A DNA stretch of 64,000 nucleotides, from positions 1-64,000 of the forward strand of contig NZ_JFAQ01000049.1 in NCBI RefSeq assembly GCF_001304695.1, in the 5' to 3' direction. Under the pieces are notes generated by a model. It saw only the letters and a program-made list of their open reading frames with translations. It searched no databases and was not told the DNA's origin. Position numbers and translations under genes: made by a program. The stretch is from Xanthomonas axonopodis. GTDB taxonomy: Bacteria; Pseudomonadota; Gammaproteobacteria; Xanthomonadales; Xanthomonadaceae. Of this stretch, positions 54,997 through 63,747 are shown piece after piece (within the stretch, counting starts at the first letter, position 1; each line of letters opens with the position of its first letter).

Positions 54997-56851
54997 GCGT
55001 GGTCTTCTCCCAATAGAACGGATTGTGGATCAGCTGCCAGAGACCCTTGTAGGCGGCGATCGATTGCAACGCCCAATAGAACGGCACCGTCAGTGCGTAC
55101 GGCGCCAGCTTGAAGTAGTCGCGCTTGAACGCTGCAACCAGCGTGATGTAGATGAAGAACGCATTGGCCAGCAGCAGATTGACCAGCGAGACTGTCGCCA
55201 GCCACGGCGGGAAGAAGCGCTCGAACATCGTGGTGCCCGTCAACGCCCACGCCGCGTACAAGGCCCATAGCACCGGCACGCCCAATGCGGTGAAGAAACC
55301 GCCGCCGATGAAGAACTGAAACCCCCAAAATCCCTTGAAGCCGGTACTGCGATACAGATGCACGGGGTCGCGCATATGCACCAGCCAGGTCTGCATATAG
55401 CCCTTGAGCCAGCGCGAACGCTGCCGGATCCAGTTGGGAATGCTGACGTTGGCTTCTTCGAAGGTGGTGGAGTTGACCACGTTGACGCGATACCCGTTCT
55501 GGATCAGCCGCACGCCCAAATCGGCGTCTTCAGTCACGTTGTACGGGTCCCAGGCGCGCACCTGGCGCAACACGTCCAGACGGAAGTGATTGGAGGTGCC
55601 ACCCAACGGAATCGGAATACGCAGGTATTCCAGTGCCGGCAGGTAGAAGTCGAACCAGAGCGTGTATTCCAGCGTGAACATCCGCGTCAGCCAGTTTTCG
55701 TCGGCGTTGTAGTAGTTCAGCCGCGCCTGGATGCACACCACATCCTTCTCGGCCTTGCGGAATGCCGCCACCACGCGCTTGAGCTGGTCCGGCTCGGGCT
55801 TGTCTTCGGCGTCGTAGATGGTGAGCAGCTCGCCACGCGCAAAATGCAGTGCGTAGTTGCAGGCCTTGGGCTTGGTCTTGGGCTGCGACGGCGGCACCCG
55901 GATGATTTCGAAGAACGCTTCCAGGCCGAGTTTCTTGGCCGCTTCGATGGTGTCCAGGTCGTCCGCTTCCAGCACCAGCTTTACGTCCAGCTTGCTGATC
56001 GGGTAATCCAGCTTGCGCAGCGCGTTGGCCAGAATCGGCAGGACTTCCGGCTCCTTGTACATCGGCACCAGCACGGTATAGACCGGCAGGTCGTCGTCGC
56101 GCAGCGCGGCAACTTCGTCTTCGGTGACCTTTATGTCGATGCGATGGCGCGAGCCGAACCACACCAGCAGCAGCTTCAACCCGAAGGTGGCCAGAAAGCC
56201 CAGCGCCACCAGCACGTTGACGGCAATCAAGGCCGGCACCGGGAACAGCACCAACGTCACCAGCATCACCGCCGCCAGCGCCCACAACGCGAACTTCTGC
56301 CCGCGTGTGATGACCTGGCGTGCCGAATACGTCGGCGCATGCGCCGCGAGCAGGTTCAGCGCGTTGTCGGTGAGCTGCTCGTCGGCATAGCGCTGCAGGC
56401 TCCAGATGATGTCGAACTTTGCGGTCCCGACAAAGCGCACGTCTTCGCCGTAATGGGCACGTGCCCAGGCGAACAAGGCCGGATCCGGATCGGCCACCGC
56501 CAGCACCAGCACGCCGTCTTCGCGCCGCCACGGCAACACCAGCCGTTGCGCGTAGCTATCCAGATCGCCGGGGGTAAGCAGCGCAGGATCCGGCGGCTGC
56601 TGCACCAGATCGATGAATTGCAGCCCGAAGTGCGCGGCGACGATGGCGTAGAAGCGCTGCGCCGGCACGCCGCGCTGGGCCAGGATCACATCGCCTAGGC
56701 GCGAATTCCAGCGTTGCTGCAACGCCAGCGCCGAGCGCAGCTGCTCATCGGTGATGACGCCTGCCGACACCAGCGCACGACCCAGCAGACAGCGTTCGCG
56801 GCCGATGTCCGGTGCTTGTCCCAGCGCGTCCGTTTCGCAGGTGACCGTCAT
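54944..56851 (-). CDS. xagB: XagB: MshEN domain fused to a family 2 glycosyltransferase
   Basis: 635 residues. The N-terminal ~160 residues hold two MshEN-type motifs, LLGRALVSAGVITDEQLRSA and SRLGDVILAQRGVPAQRF, the c-di-GMP-binding signature first seen in type II/IV pilus ATPases. Two membrane helices follow, then a processive GT2 domain: VLVPMYKEPEVLPI, VLEADDLD, TIYDAEDKPEPDQL, TEDADLGVRLI and the acceptor motif as RQRSRWLKGY (QxxRW). Four or more helices close the chain. The same layout is known in E. coli NfrB, a c-di-GMP-gated enzyme. ATG 56851 is ten bases after xagA; the longer frame to 56905 is less likely. Confidence 0.9.
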   Translation of the reverse strand: MTVTCETDALGQAPDIGRERCLLGRALVSAGVITDEQLRSALALQQRWNSRLGDVILAQRGVPAQRFYAIVAAHFGLQFIDLVQQPPDPALLTPGDLDSYAQRLVLPWRREDGVLVLAVADPDPALFAWARAHYGEDVRFVGTAKFDIIWSLQRYADEQLTDNALNLLAAHAPTYSARQVITRGQKFALWALAAVMLVTLVLFPVPALIAVNVLVALGFLATFGLKLLLVWFGSRHRIDIKVTEDEVAALRDDDLPVYTVLVPMYKEPEVLPILANALRKLDYPISKLDVKLVLEADDLDTIEAAKKLGLEAFFEIIRVPPSQPKTKPKACNYALHFARGELLTIYDAEDKPEPDQLKRVVAAFRKAEKDVVCIQARLNYYNADENWLTRMFTLEYTLWFDFYLPALEYLRIPIPLGGTSNHFRLDVLRQVRAWDPYNVTEDADLGVRLIQNGYRVNVVNSTTFEEANVSIPNWIRQRSRWLKGYMQTWLVHMRDPVHLYRSTGFKGFWGFQFFIGGGFFTALGVPVLWALYAAWALTGTTMFERFFPPWLATVSLVNLLLANAFFIYITLVAAFKRDYFKLAPYALTVPFYWALQSIAAYKGLWQLIHNPFYWEKTTHGISKHSENERRAALEE

Positions 56852-56861
56852 GTGCGGCCCC

Positions 56862-57896
56862 TTAGAAACGCCACCAGGCGGCCACGAATGGCCCCCCTGC
56901 GGCACCTGTATTGCGGCCCATCACCGGCTGCTGATACCCCACCTGCCATTGGCTGCCACCCGGCGCCGTATACAGCGTGGACAACTGCACCTTGGTGAGG
57001 TCGTAGTTGGTGCCGGTGGCGACGAAGCCCACGCTGCCACCGCTACCGGCAACATCGAAGTTGCCACGCCCGTTGCCCAACCTCTGGATCACGTTGAGCT
57101 CGCACAACAGCAGCCAACTCGGGGTCAGACTCAGACCAGTGGACGCGTCCACCCGCAATTCGTCGGACGCCGCACTTCCGCGCAGGCGGACCGCGCCACC
57201 CAGATCCACGTAGCCGTTGCGGCCGCCCAGCGTGTAACCGCGGCCGCGGCTGTAGCGCAGCTCCAGGCCATAGTCGCCGAGGCCAAGCGCAGGGTCGGAA
57301 TTGGCGGAAGGATTGTTCGGGTGGTAGGTATTGCTGCGCCCATACGCGGGGATGCTCACCAAGGCCTGCACGGCACTGCGCCACACATCGTTCTGCGCGC
57401 TCGGCAGCGCATAGCGCAAGCCGATTTCCTGATCGGCAAAACCGGTGGTCGTGATTTGCTGACGGCCGTTGACGGCATCGTGGTTGCTGAAACCCACGTC
57501 GTTGAAATAGAAGTTGCCGATGAAGCTGAGCTTGTCGGTCAGACCGTGCTCGACGTAGACGTTGAGCTGGTCCTGACGGCTGCGGCCATTGCCGTCGAAC
57601 TGCTGGCCGTCGCCGAAGGTCGTGCGGTGATGGCTGTCGTCGAACCACCCACGGCCATCGCTATGCAGCGCCTTGACGATCACCAGGGTGTCGCCCTGCG
57701 GCTGGGTCCACGCACCGGCCAACGCGGTGCCCGGCAATGCGGACAGCACACAGCTCAGTGCAAGCGCCGATGCCAGGACCGACAGCGCACGCGGTTGGGT
57801 TGGATTGGAATGACACGGCAAGGCAATCGAACTGGACTGCAGCGGGGTAGCGCACGACCGACGTAGCCGCCTTTGCGGGTCGTTCTGTAAAGACAT
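56862..57896 (-). CDS. xagA: XagA: outer-membrane barrel-like protein of the exopolysaccharide operon
   Basis: 344 residues. A cationic N-terminal ~35 residues, a signal peptide (LASALALSCVLSALPGTALAG), then a beta-rich chain (WTQPQGDTLVIVKALHSDGR, DQLNVYVEHGLTDKLSFIGN, YGLELRYSRGRGYTLGGRNG) ending VAAWWRF with a terminal Phe. No TPR repeats are seen. It is likely the secretion pore for the XagB product. First gene of the operon; its promoter region holds four TGTGAT repeats. In X. campestris the xag genes are controlled by Clp, a c-di-GMP-sensitive CRP homologue. Confidence 0.85.
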   Translation of the reverse strand: MSLQNDPQRRLRRSCATPLQSSSIALPCHSNPTQPRALSVLASALALSCVLSALPGTALAGAWTQPQGDTLVIVKALHSDGRGWFDDSHHRTTFGDGQQFDGNGRSRQDQLNVYVEHGLTDKLSFIGNFYFNDVGFSNHDAVNGRQQITTTGFADQEIGLRYALPSAQNDVWRSAVQALVSIPAYGRSNTYHPNNPSANSDPALGLGDYGLELRYSRGRGYTLGGRNGYVDLGGAVRLRGSAASDELRVDASTGLSLTPSWLLLCELNVIQRLGNGRGNFDVAGSGGSVGFVATGTNYDLTKVQLSTLYTAPGGSQWQVGYQQPVMGRNTGAAGGPFVAAWWRF

Positions 57897-57944
57897 TGCA
57901 CGATTCCTGATGGGGGACCCGGAAGGGACAGGAAGCTAGGGTTG

Positions 57945-58006
57945 ATCACACTTCGGGCCGAAACGTATCACAGTTACGCCCGGCGACCCATCACAGATTT
58001 ATCACA
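57945..58006 (-). promoter_or_regulatory. Four phased TGTGAT half-sites upstream of xagA
   Basis: ATCACA (TGTGAT on the xagA strand) occurs at 57945, 57967, 57990 and 58001, spaced 22, 23 and 11 bases, close to whole helical turns. TGTGA is the half-site of Clp/CRP operators (TGTGA-N6-TCACA). None forms a canonical inverted pair here; all face the same way. They lie 49-110 bases before the xagA start. Confidence 0.6.
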
Positions 58007-58024
58007 GCTTTAACGCGATCCAAC

Positions 58025-58864
58025 TCATTTGTTTTGTAACAAACGTGGCACCTGCGCGGCTGCGTGGATCCAGATCGCAAGCCACACGCCAAGCCGCGTC
58101 AGCAGCCCGCGTTGATCAGCCTCGAATTTACGAAAATAGCGCCACAATCCACGATGTTTGTGCCACTCCACGAAGAACGGCCGCGCGCGGCTGGAAACGC
58201 CGCGCACGTGTAGCACCTGCAGATCATTGGCCACCGCCACCAGGGCACCGACCTGGCGGGCGCGCCGGCACAGGTCCAGGTCTTCAGCATGCAGCCGGTA
58301 ACCGCCGTCCCAGCCGTCCAGCCGGTCGAACAGACTGCGCTGCATGAGCATCAACGCGCCGGAGATGGCATCCACCGGCTGCAGGGCCCGCGACGGATCG
58401 GCCGGCACCGCCAGATTGGCGGCGGCACGCGGCGCGCGCAGCATCGCGGCAAAGTCCGGGTCGCGGCGGCGCACGGCCGCATCCGGGCGCCCCCGCTCAT
58501 CCACCTGCTCCACCCCCAACAGCACCGCCGGATGCCCCGCTGCCCGGTCGTACAGCTGCAGCAAGGTATCGCGCGCGACCATCAGGTCCGGGTTGATGAA
58601 GACCAGCCAGGGTGCCTGCGAATCGCGCGCGCCCTGGTTGCAGGCAGTCGCAAAACCAGGGTTATCGGGATTGGCGATGAAATGCAGCCGCGCATCGGCC
58701 AAGGCATGACGCTGCACCACTTCCAGGGTGTCGTCGCTGGAAGCGTTGTCGACCACCCGGATTTCGCTGATGCCGTCGGCCGCGCGCAATCGCGACAGGC
58801 ACGCATCGATGGTGCTGCTGCTTTCATAGGTAACGACGACGGCGGCGATCTGGACGGGAGTCAT
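58025..58864 (-). CDS. Family 2 glycosyltransferase, rhamnosyltransferase-like
   Basis: 279 residues, GT-A fold: QIAAVVVTYESSSTIDACL, RVVDNASSDDT, NPGFATACNQGA, and the DxD-type site INPDLMVARD, then DAISGALMLMQRSLFDRL and DLDLCRRARQVGA. A C-terminal amphipathic or hydrophobic segment (LGVWLAIWIHAAAQVPRLL) may bind the membrane. It resembles transferases of the WbbL/RfbF type that add rhamnose or similar sugars to lipid-linked glycans. It is followed by the xagA promoter, and no further surface-sugar gene adjoins, so its pathway is open. Confidence 0.87.
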   Translation of the reverse strand: MTPVQIAAVVVTYESSSTIDACLSRLRAADGISEIRVVDNASSDDTLEVVQRHALADARLHFIANPDNPGFATACNQGARDSQAPWLVFINPDLMVARDTLLQLYDRAAGHPAVLLGVEQVDERGRPDAAVRRRDPDFAAMLRAPRAAANLAVPADPSRALQPVDAISGALMLMQRSLFDRLDGWDGGYRLHAEDLDLCRRARQVGALVAVANDLQVLHVRGVSSRARPFFVEWHKHRGLWRYFRKFEADQRGLLTRLGVWLAIWIHAAAQVPRLLQNK

Positions 58865-59466
58865 CCGGCCATTATCCGGTGCCGGAGCGGCGCGGCGCCA
58901 TCTTGCGTCGGCCGATGCTCGCTGCGCGACAGGCGCAGCCGCGGCTGCATTGCGTCGACATCCGGACGCGGTTGGAGCTGCGCCACGCTTCCGCCTGCAC
59001 ACAGTGCCCGGCGCAAACACGCCTTGCAGCATGGCGACCCATCGCCGCAAGGCGCATACTGCGCGCCCGGAGCCGCACGCGGTGTCCGTTGCCACACTTT
59101 GTGCGACCGGCAAACCGACTGCGCAGCCAGGCAAGCGCGGGTAGCACTCGATACATGTACCAGGCGTACATCCGCGTCGGAGCGCGTCGCCCGCATGCAC
59201 CTGATCGCCAGCTGGGTTGCGGCTGCCTTTGGTGCACTCCCACACCTGATTGTTGAGATGACAGTTAGCGGCCTTGCGGTTTCGCGCTGCCCTTTCATTA
59301 ACTTGCATCGCCGCGACCTGATGGCCGATGCGATGCGACAACGGCCCGGCAGCGCCGTTCTTGTTCTTGACGGCGCGCGCGCCGCGTCCGCCGCTTTACT
59401 GCTGAGCACTTGGTCTATACCACTCACCGACGCGGCATGGTTGCTGCGCCTGTCGGCAGTCAGGCC
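58865..59466. other. Intergenic, 602 bases, no gene seen
   Basis: The largest gene-free gap. Several long open frames cross it on both strands, as expected at this GC content, but none has a ribosome-binding site, signal peptide or recognisable domain. One plus-strand frame ends in an ATGA overlap with the next gene, which may be chance. Promoters of the divergent flanking genes must lie here. Confidence 0.5.
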
Positions 59467-60624
59467 ATGAACGTGCCGCACCAGGTCCATGGCATGAGCC
59501 TGGAACTGGCATTGCCGGACTGGCCAGTCCTGACCAACGATGAAATCCATCGCGTGCTGCAGCGGTTTGCGGCGGTGGGCCACCCCACTGCGGTGCGCTG
59601 GCATAGCGCGCGCCCGTTCTCGGCAGCGGCCTGCGTGGACACTGCAAGTGGCCCGGTCATCGTCAAACGCCACCACCGCAGCGTGCGCAGCGTCGCCGCG
59701 CTGCGCGAGGAACACAGCTTTATGGCCCATCTGCGCTGGGCCGGTGCGCCGGTGGTGGAGGTGGTGCACGACGCCCAGGGCCGCACTGCGCTGGCGCACG
59801 AGGAGTGGGTGTACGAAGTGCAGCGGGGCGGCGTGGGGCGCGACCTCTACCGCGATGCATTGTCGTGGACACCGTTCAACGACGTTGCGCATGCGCGGGC
59901 GGCCGGCGCTGCGTTGGCGCAACTGCATCACGCGGCCCAGGGCTTCGATGCGCCGGCACGCTCCACCAGCGTACTGGTCGCCAATCTGCGATTGTTTGCG
60001 CAGCCAGACCCGCTACAGGCGTTGCACGATGCCTTGCCAACGCGGCCGCACCTGGCAGCAGCCCTGCGGGACCGCCCGTGGCAAGACGATCTGGCCACCC
60101 ACCTGCTGCCGTGGCATGCGCAGGCGTGGCCGCTGCTGTCCGCGCCGGACGCGCTGCCGCCGCTGTGGACCCACGGCGACTGGCATGCCTCCAACCTGCT
60201 GTGGGACACCAACGACGGAGCCACCCGCGTCAGCGCCATCTTCGATTTCGGATTGAGCGATTGCAGCAGCGCGCTGTTCGATCTGGCCACCGCGATCGAA
60301 CGCAACCTCATCCCCTGGTTGCAACTGGACACCGACACGCGCGCGCAGGCCGAGCTCGACCAGCTCGACGCGCTGCTGGAGGGCTACGCGCAGCATCGTC
60401 CACTAGATGCCGACCAGGTGCGTCGCCTGGCCGCACTGCTGCCGATCGTGCATGCTGACTTCGCCTTGAGCGAAATGGAATATTTCGCCGGCATTACGCG
60501 TTCGTCCGCCAATGCCGACATCGCCTATCACCGCTATCTGCTCGGCCACACGGACTGGTTTGCCAGCGCCGATGGTCAGCACCTGCTCGAGCATCTGCAT
60601 GCGCGTGCATCCCAGCTGCCGTGA
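59467..60624 (+). CDS. APH/choline-kinase-like phosphotransferase
   Basis: 385 residues. The kinase-like fold shows an ATP-binding Lys in GPVIVKRHHRSVRS, the Brenner motif THGDWHASNLLW with catalytic Asp and Asn, and the metal-binding IFDFGLSDCS. The family includes aminoglycoside, choline, homoserine and thiamine kinases, so the name aminoglycoside phosphotransferase would be misleading. Thirty-one bases later comes a TonB receptor and then a PnuC transporter, which suggests a kinase that traps an imported vitamin or nucleoside by phosphorylation. ATG 59467 is the most plausible start. Confidence 0.8.
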   Translation: MNVPHQVHGMSLELALPDWPVLTNDEIHRVLQRFAAVGHPTAVRWHSARPFSAAACVDTASGPVIVKRHHRSVRSVAALREEHSFMAHLRWAGAPVVEVVHDAQGRTALAHEEWVYEVQRGGVGRDLYRDALSWTPFNDVAHARAAGAALAQLHHAAQGFDAPARSTSVLVANLRLFAQPDPLQALHDALPTRPHLAAALRDRPWQDDLATHLLPWHAQAWPLLSAPDALPPLWTHGDWHASNLLWDTNDGATRVSAIFDFGLSDCSSALFDLATAIERNLIPWLQLDTDTRAQAELDQLDALLEGYAQHRPLDADQVRRLAALLPIVHADFALSEMEYFAGITRSSANADIAYHRYLLGHTDWFASADGQHLLEHLHARASQLP

Positions 60625-60655
60625 GCACCTTCCTTTCCCTGTCGAGTCTTGCCCA

Positions 60656-62818
60656 ATGCCCGTTGACTTCCCCCTGCTCTCCCGCTGCCCGCTCGCGCTT
60701 GCACTGGCGTTGTGCTGCGCCCCTGCACTAGCGCAGCAACAACCCGGCGCCGATGCGGTCGAACTGGATGCGGTCAACGTGCGTGGCGAGCGCGTGGAGA
60801 CCAGCACGGCGTTGAGCGGATTTGGCACCACCCGGCTGCTGGATGCCCCCGCCTCGATCGCGGTCATCGATCGTGCGCAACTGCTCGATCGTCAGGCGCG
60901 CGTCCTCAGTGAGGTATTGCGCGCCGATGCCTCCGCCGGCGATGCGTATGCGCCGATCGGCTATTACGAAAACTTCGTGGTGCGCGGCTATTCGCTCAAT
61001 GCCGCCAACAGCTACCGCATCAACGGCATGAGCGCGGTGGGCGAACAATCGATCGCACTGGAAAACAAGCAGCATGTGCAACTGCTCAAGGGTCTGGCCG
61101 GGCTGCAGTCGGGCGTCAACGAACCGGCGGGGTTGATCGACTACCGCACCAAGCGGCCCGAGCACGTGCGCAGCGTGACCCTGGGCACCGACGAACAAGG
61201 TTCGCGCTATGTCGCCGCCGATCTGGGCGACTGGTTCGGTGCCGAACGCACGCTGGGGTTACGCGTCAACGCCGCACGCGAAGACATCGACAGCTATGTC
61301 GATCACGCCGACGGTTACCGCAACTTCCAGTCGCTGGCCGGCGACTGGAAGATCACCCCACAAGCGCTGCTGCAGCTGGACGTGGAGTATCAGCATCGGC
61401 AACAGCGCTCGGTGCCCGGCTATCAACTGCTGGGCGGCACGCAGGTGCCGCGCGACATCGATGTACACCGCCTGCTCGGCTACCAACCGTGGGCGCGGCC
61501 GGTGGAAATGGATTCGCTCAACGCGCAGCTGCGTTATGCCTACCAGTTCAACGACGACTGGCGCGCCACCGCCGAAGCATCGCGCAGCCGCTCGAAGATC
61601 AACGATTTCTCTGCATTCGCCTGGGACTGCTACGGCGCGGCGAGCTGCACCGACATCGCCACGCCGAACTTCTTCAGCGCGCAGGGCGAGTACGACATCT
61701 ACGACTACCGCAGTCCCGACGACACCCGCGTGCACGATCAGTTGCGTGCCACGCTCGAAGGCCATGTCGCTACCGGCGCGCTGGAGCATCACCTGAGCAT
61801 CGGCGGCGCGTGGCTGCGCCGCACCATCGATCGTTTTGGTTCGGTCAACGAATTCGTCGGCAGCGGCCGCATCGATCGCGACCCGGAGGTCTTTGCGCAG
61901 ACGGATGTTGCGCTGGATCCCAAGCAGCGCCGTCTGGACAGCCGCCAGCGTGCCCTGGTCATGGCCGACCGGATCGGCCTGGGTGCGCAGTGGGAACTGT
62001 CGCTTGGTGCGCGCTACGTGCAACTGGACGAACGCAGCTTCGATCGCGACGGCCTGCTGGAACGCCGCACCCGCAAAGACACGGTGCTGCCGCAGGCAGC
62101 GCTGTTGTTCAAGCCGCAGCAGAACATGTCGCTGTATGCCAGCTATGCCAAGAGCTTGGCGGCCGGCGGCACGGCGCCGTGGTTTGCCGATAACGCCGAC
62201 GAGATCCTGCCGCCCACCAATGCGTATCAGCTGGAAACCGGCGCAAAGATCGACCTGCAGGGCCTGCGCCTGGGCGCGGCACTGTTCGATATCCGCCAGA
62301 CTTATCAGTTCCCCCAACCGCAGGCCGATGGCGGTCTGCTCTATGTGCAGCAGGGCCGCCTGCATAACCGCGGCCTGGAGCTGTCTGCCGACGGCGCAGC
62401 GACCCGGCAGCTGCGCCTGTTCGCCAGCGTCGCGGCCATCCGCTCGCGCGCGGAAGACACCGACATCGCAGAGTACGAAGGCCATCAGGCGATCAACGTG
62501 CCCAAGCTGCGCGCCAGCGTGCAGGCCGATTACAGCGTGCCCGGCATCGATGGTCTGGCACTGCTGGCCGGCGTGCAATACAGCGGGCGCAAGTTTGCCG
62601 ACCGTCTCGGCAACGCCAGCGTGCCGACCTACACCGTGGCCAACCTGGGTGCCCGCTATGCCACTGCGCTGGGCGGGCTGGCGACCACGTGGCGTTTGAA
62701 CGTGGATAACGTGTTCGACAAGCGCTATTGGCGCGATTCCGGCGAATATCAGGGCGATGCGTATCTATTCCCGGGCGCACCACGTACCGCGCGCCTGACG
62801 GTGCAGGTGGATTTCTAA
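60656..62818 (+). CDS. TonB-dependent outer-membrane receptor, FhuA/siderophore-like
   Basis: 720 residues. Signal peptide ending APALAQQ; TonB-box-like VELDAVNVRGER; plug domain with LDAPASIAVIDRAQLLD, VRGYSLNAANSYRINGM and VQLLKGLAGLQSGVNEPAG; a barrel with VPGYQLLGGTQVP; and a final VQVDF with terminal Phe. Sequence style is that of siderophore receptors, but context (kinase before, PnuC after) points to a vitamin or nucleoside. ATG 60656 opens the signal peptide. No Fur-like box is seen, as the gene follows the kinase by only 31 bases. Confidence 0.88.
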   Translation: MPVDFPLLSRCPLALALALCCAPALAQQQPGADAVELDAVNVRGERVETSTALSGFGTTRLLDAPASIAVIDRAQLLDRQARVLSEVLRADASAGDAYAPIGYYENFVVRGYSLNAANSYRINGMSAVGEQSIALENKQHVQLLKGLAGLQSGVNEPAGLIDYRTKRPEHVRSVTLGTDEQGSRYVAADLGDWFGAERTLGLRVNAAREDIDSYVDHADGYRNFQSLAGDWKITPQALLQLDVEYQHRQQRSVPGYQLLGGTQVPRDIDVHRLLGYQPWARPVEMDSLNAQLRYAYQFNDDWRATAEASRSRSKINDFSAFAWDCYGAASCTDIATPNFFSAQGEYDIYDYRSPDDTRVHDQLRATLEGHVATGALEHHLSIGGAWLRRTIDRFGSVNEFVGSGRIDRDPEVFAQTDVALDPKQRRLDSRQRALVMADRIGLGAQWELSLGARYVQLDERSFDRDGLLERRTRKDTVLPQAALLFKPQQNMSLYASYAKSLAAGGTAPWFADNADEILPPTNAYQLETGAKIDLQGLRLGAALFDIRQTYQFPQPQADGGLLYVQQGRLHNRGLELSADGAATRQLRLFASVAAIRSRAEDTDIAEYEGHQAINVPKLRASVQADYSVPGIDGLALLAGVQYSGRKFADRLGNASVPTYTVANLGARYATALGGLATTWRLNVDNVFDKRYWRDSGEYQGDAYLFPGAPRTARLTVQVDF

Positions 62819-62829
62819 GGCCTGCGCCC

Positions 62830-62870
62830 CATCCGCCCTTCGGGCACCTTCCGCCGCAAGTGGGGGAGGA
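62830..62870. repeat. REP-like palindromic element
   Basis: The stretch around CCGCCCTTCGGGCACC, with a small GCCC/GGGC hairpin and a following CCGC-GCAAG-tggggg half-repeat, resembles a motif common between Xanthomonas genes. It lies just after the TonB receptor stop. Assignment is from memory of the genus style and is tentative. Confidence 0.35.
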
Positions 62871-63066
62871 CGTCGAAGCGACATCACCGGGGTTGAGCGG
62901 TTTCAGGCACCGACTGAAGGCAGCAGCAGCTTCGTCAGCCGTGGGGGCGCTGTCGCGTTTCCATCGCACGCAGACTCGGGGCATCGCGCAGCATCCACTT
63001 ACGACTGCCACACGATTCGCACAAGCTGCACCTCTCCCCCGCCATCCACTTTCCATCAGGCAGTAC

Positions 63067-63642
63067 ATGTCGTTGCTCGAATCCATTGCTGTGCTGATCA
63101 ACCTGCTTGGCGTGTGGCTCACCGCGCGGCGCATTCGCTGGTGCTGGCCGGTGGGCATCGTGGCGGTGGCGCTGTACGCGTGGCTGTTCTACCAGTGGAA
63201 GCTGTACTCGGACATGCTGCTGCAAGAGGTCTACGTGCTGACCCAGCTCTACGGATGGTGGCACTGGCAACGCGGAACCGCTGCAGACGTGCCAATACGC
63301 CCACTGCCGATGCCGGCGGCGGAACGCTGGCTCTCGCTGGGCATCGGCGCGGCCTTCACTGCTGCACTGGGCGCCTATATGCATTTCCGCACCGATGCAG
63401 TACTGCCGTGGCTGGACGCGGCGCTGGCCAGTTTCAGCCTGGTGGCCAGCGTGTGGGCAGCACGCAAGCGCATCGCCAACTGGGTGTTGTGGATCGTGCT
63501 CGACTGCGTCTATGTCGGCGTCTTCATCAGTAAGGGGCTGTACCCCACTGCCGTGCTCTACGCAGGCTTCGTGGCGCTTGCGGTGTACGGCTGGCACAGC
63601 TGGAAAACCCAACAGAACCAGAACCCTGCTGTCGCACGCTAG
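63067..63642 (+). CDS. pnuC: PnuC-family vitamin/nucleoside transporter
   Basis: 191 residues with about seven hydrophobic helices. Family marks: LLGVWLTARRIRWCWPVGI near the start, LYGWWHWQRG with the characteristic Trp pair, and ASVWAARKRIANWVLWIVLD in the core. PnuC proteins let nicotinamide riboside (PnuC), thiamine (PnuT) or riboflavin (PnuX) diffuse in, with kinases trapping the product. Which vitamin is moved cannot be read here. I saw no TPP-riboswitch-like sequence in the 248 bases before it. A kinase-like gene and TonB receptor precede it. Confidence 0.9.
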   Translation: MSLLESIAVLINLLGVWLTARRIRWCWPVGIVAVALYAWLFYQWKLYSDMLLQEVYVLTQLYGWWHWQRGTAADVPIRPLPMPAAERWLSLGIGAAFTAALGAYMHFRTDAVLPWLDAALASFSLVASVWAARKRIANWVLWIVLDCVYVGVFISKGLYPTAVLYAGFVALAVYGWHSWKTQQNQNPAVAR

Positions 63643-63747
63643 GCCGGTCGCGGTTTGCGCGCGCGTTCTTCTTTACCATCGCAACATGCACGCCTTCCAC
63701 CTCATCAGCTTGATCACGCCCTGCGTCTTCCGTCTGCGGTTCGCCGC

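Noticed and set aside
58865-59466. Plus-strand frame ending in ATGA overlap with the kinase gene
   Set aside because: The overlap suggested a coupled gene, but the frame runs back through the antisense of a glycosyltransferase, lacks a start signal in the gap and shows no conserved features.
62819-63066. TPP riboswitch before pnuC
   Set aside because: I looked for the conserved CTGAGA and ACCTGATCTGGATAAT-like elements expected of a thiamine riboswitch and did not find them.
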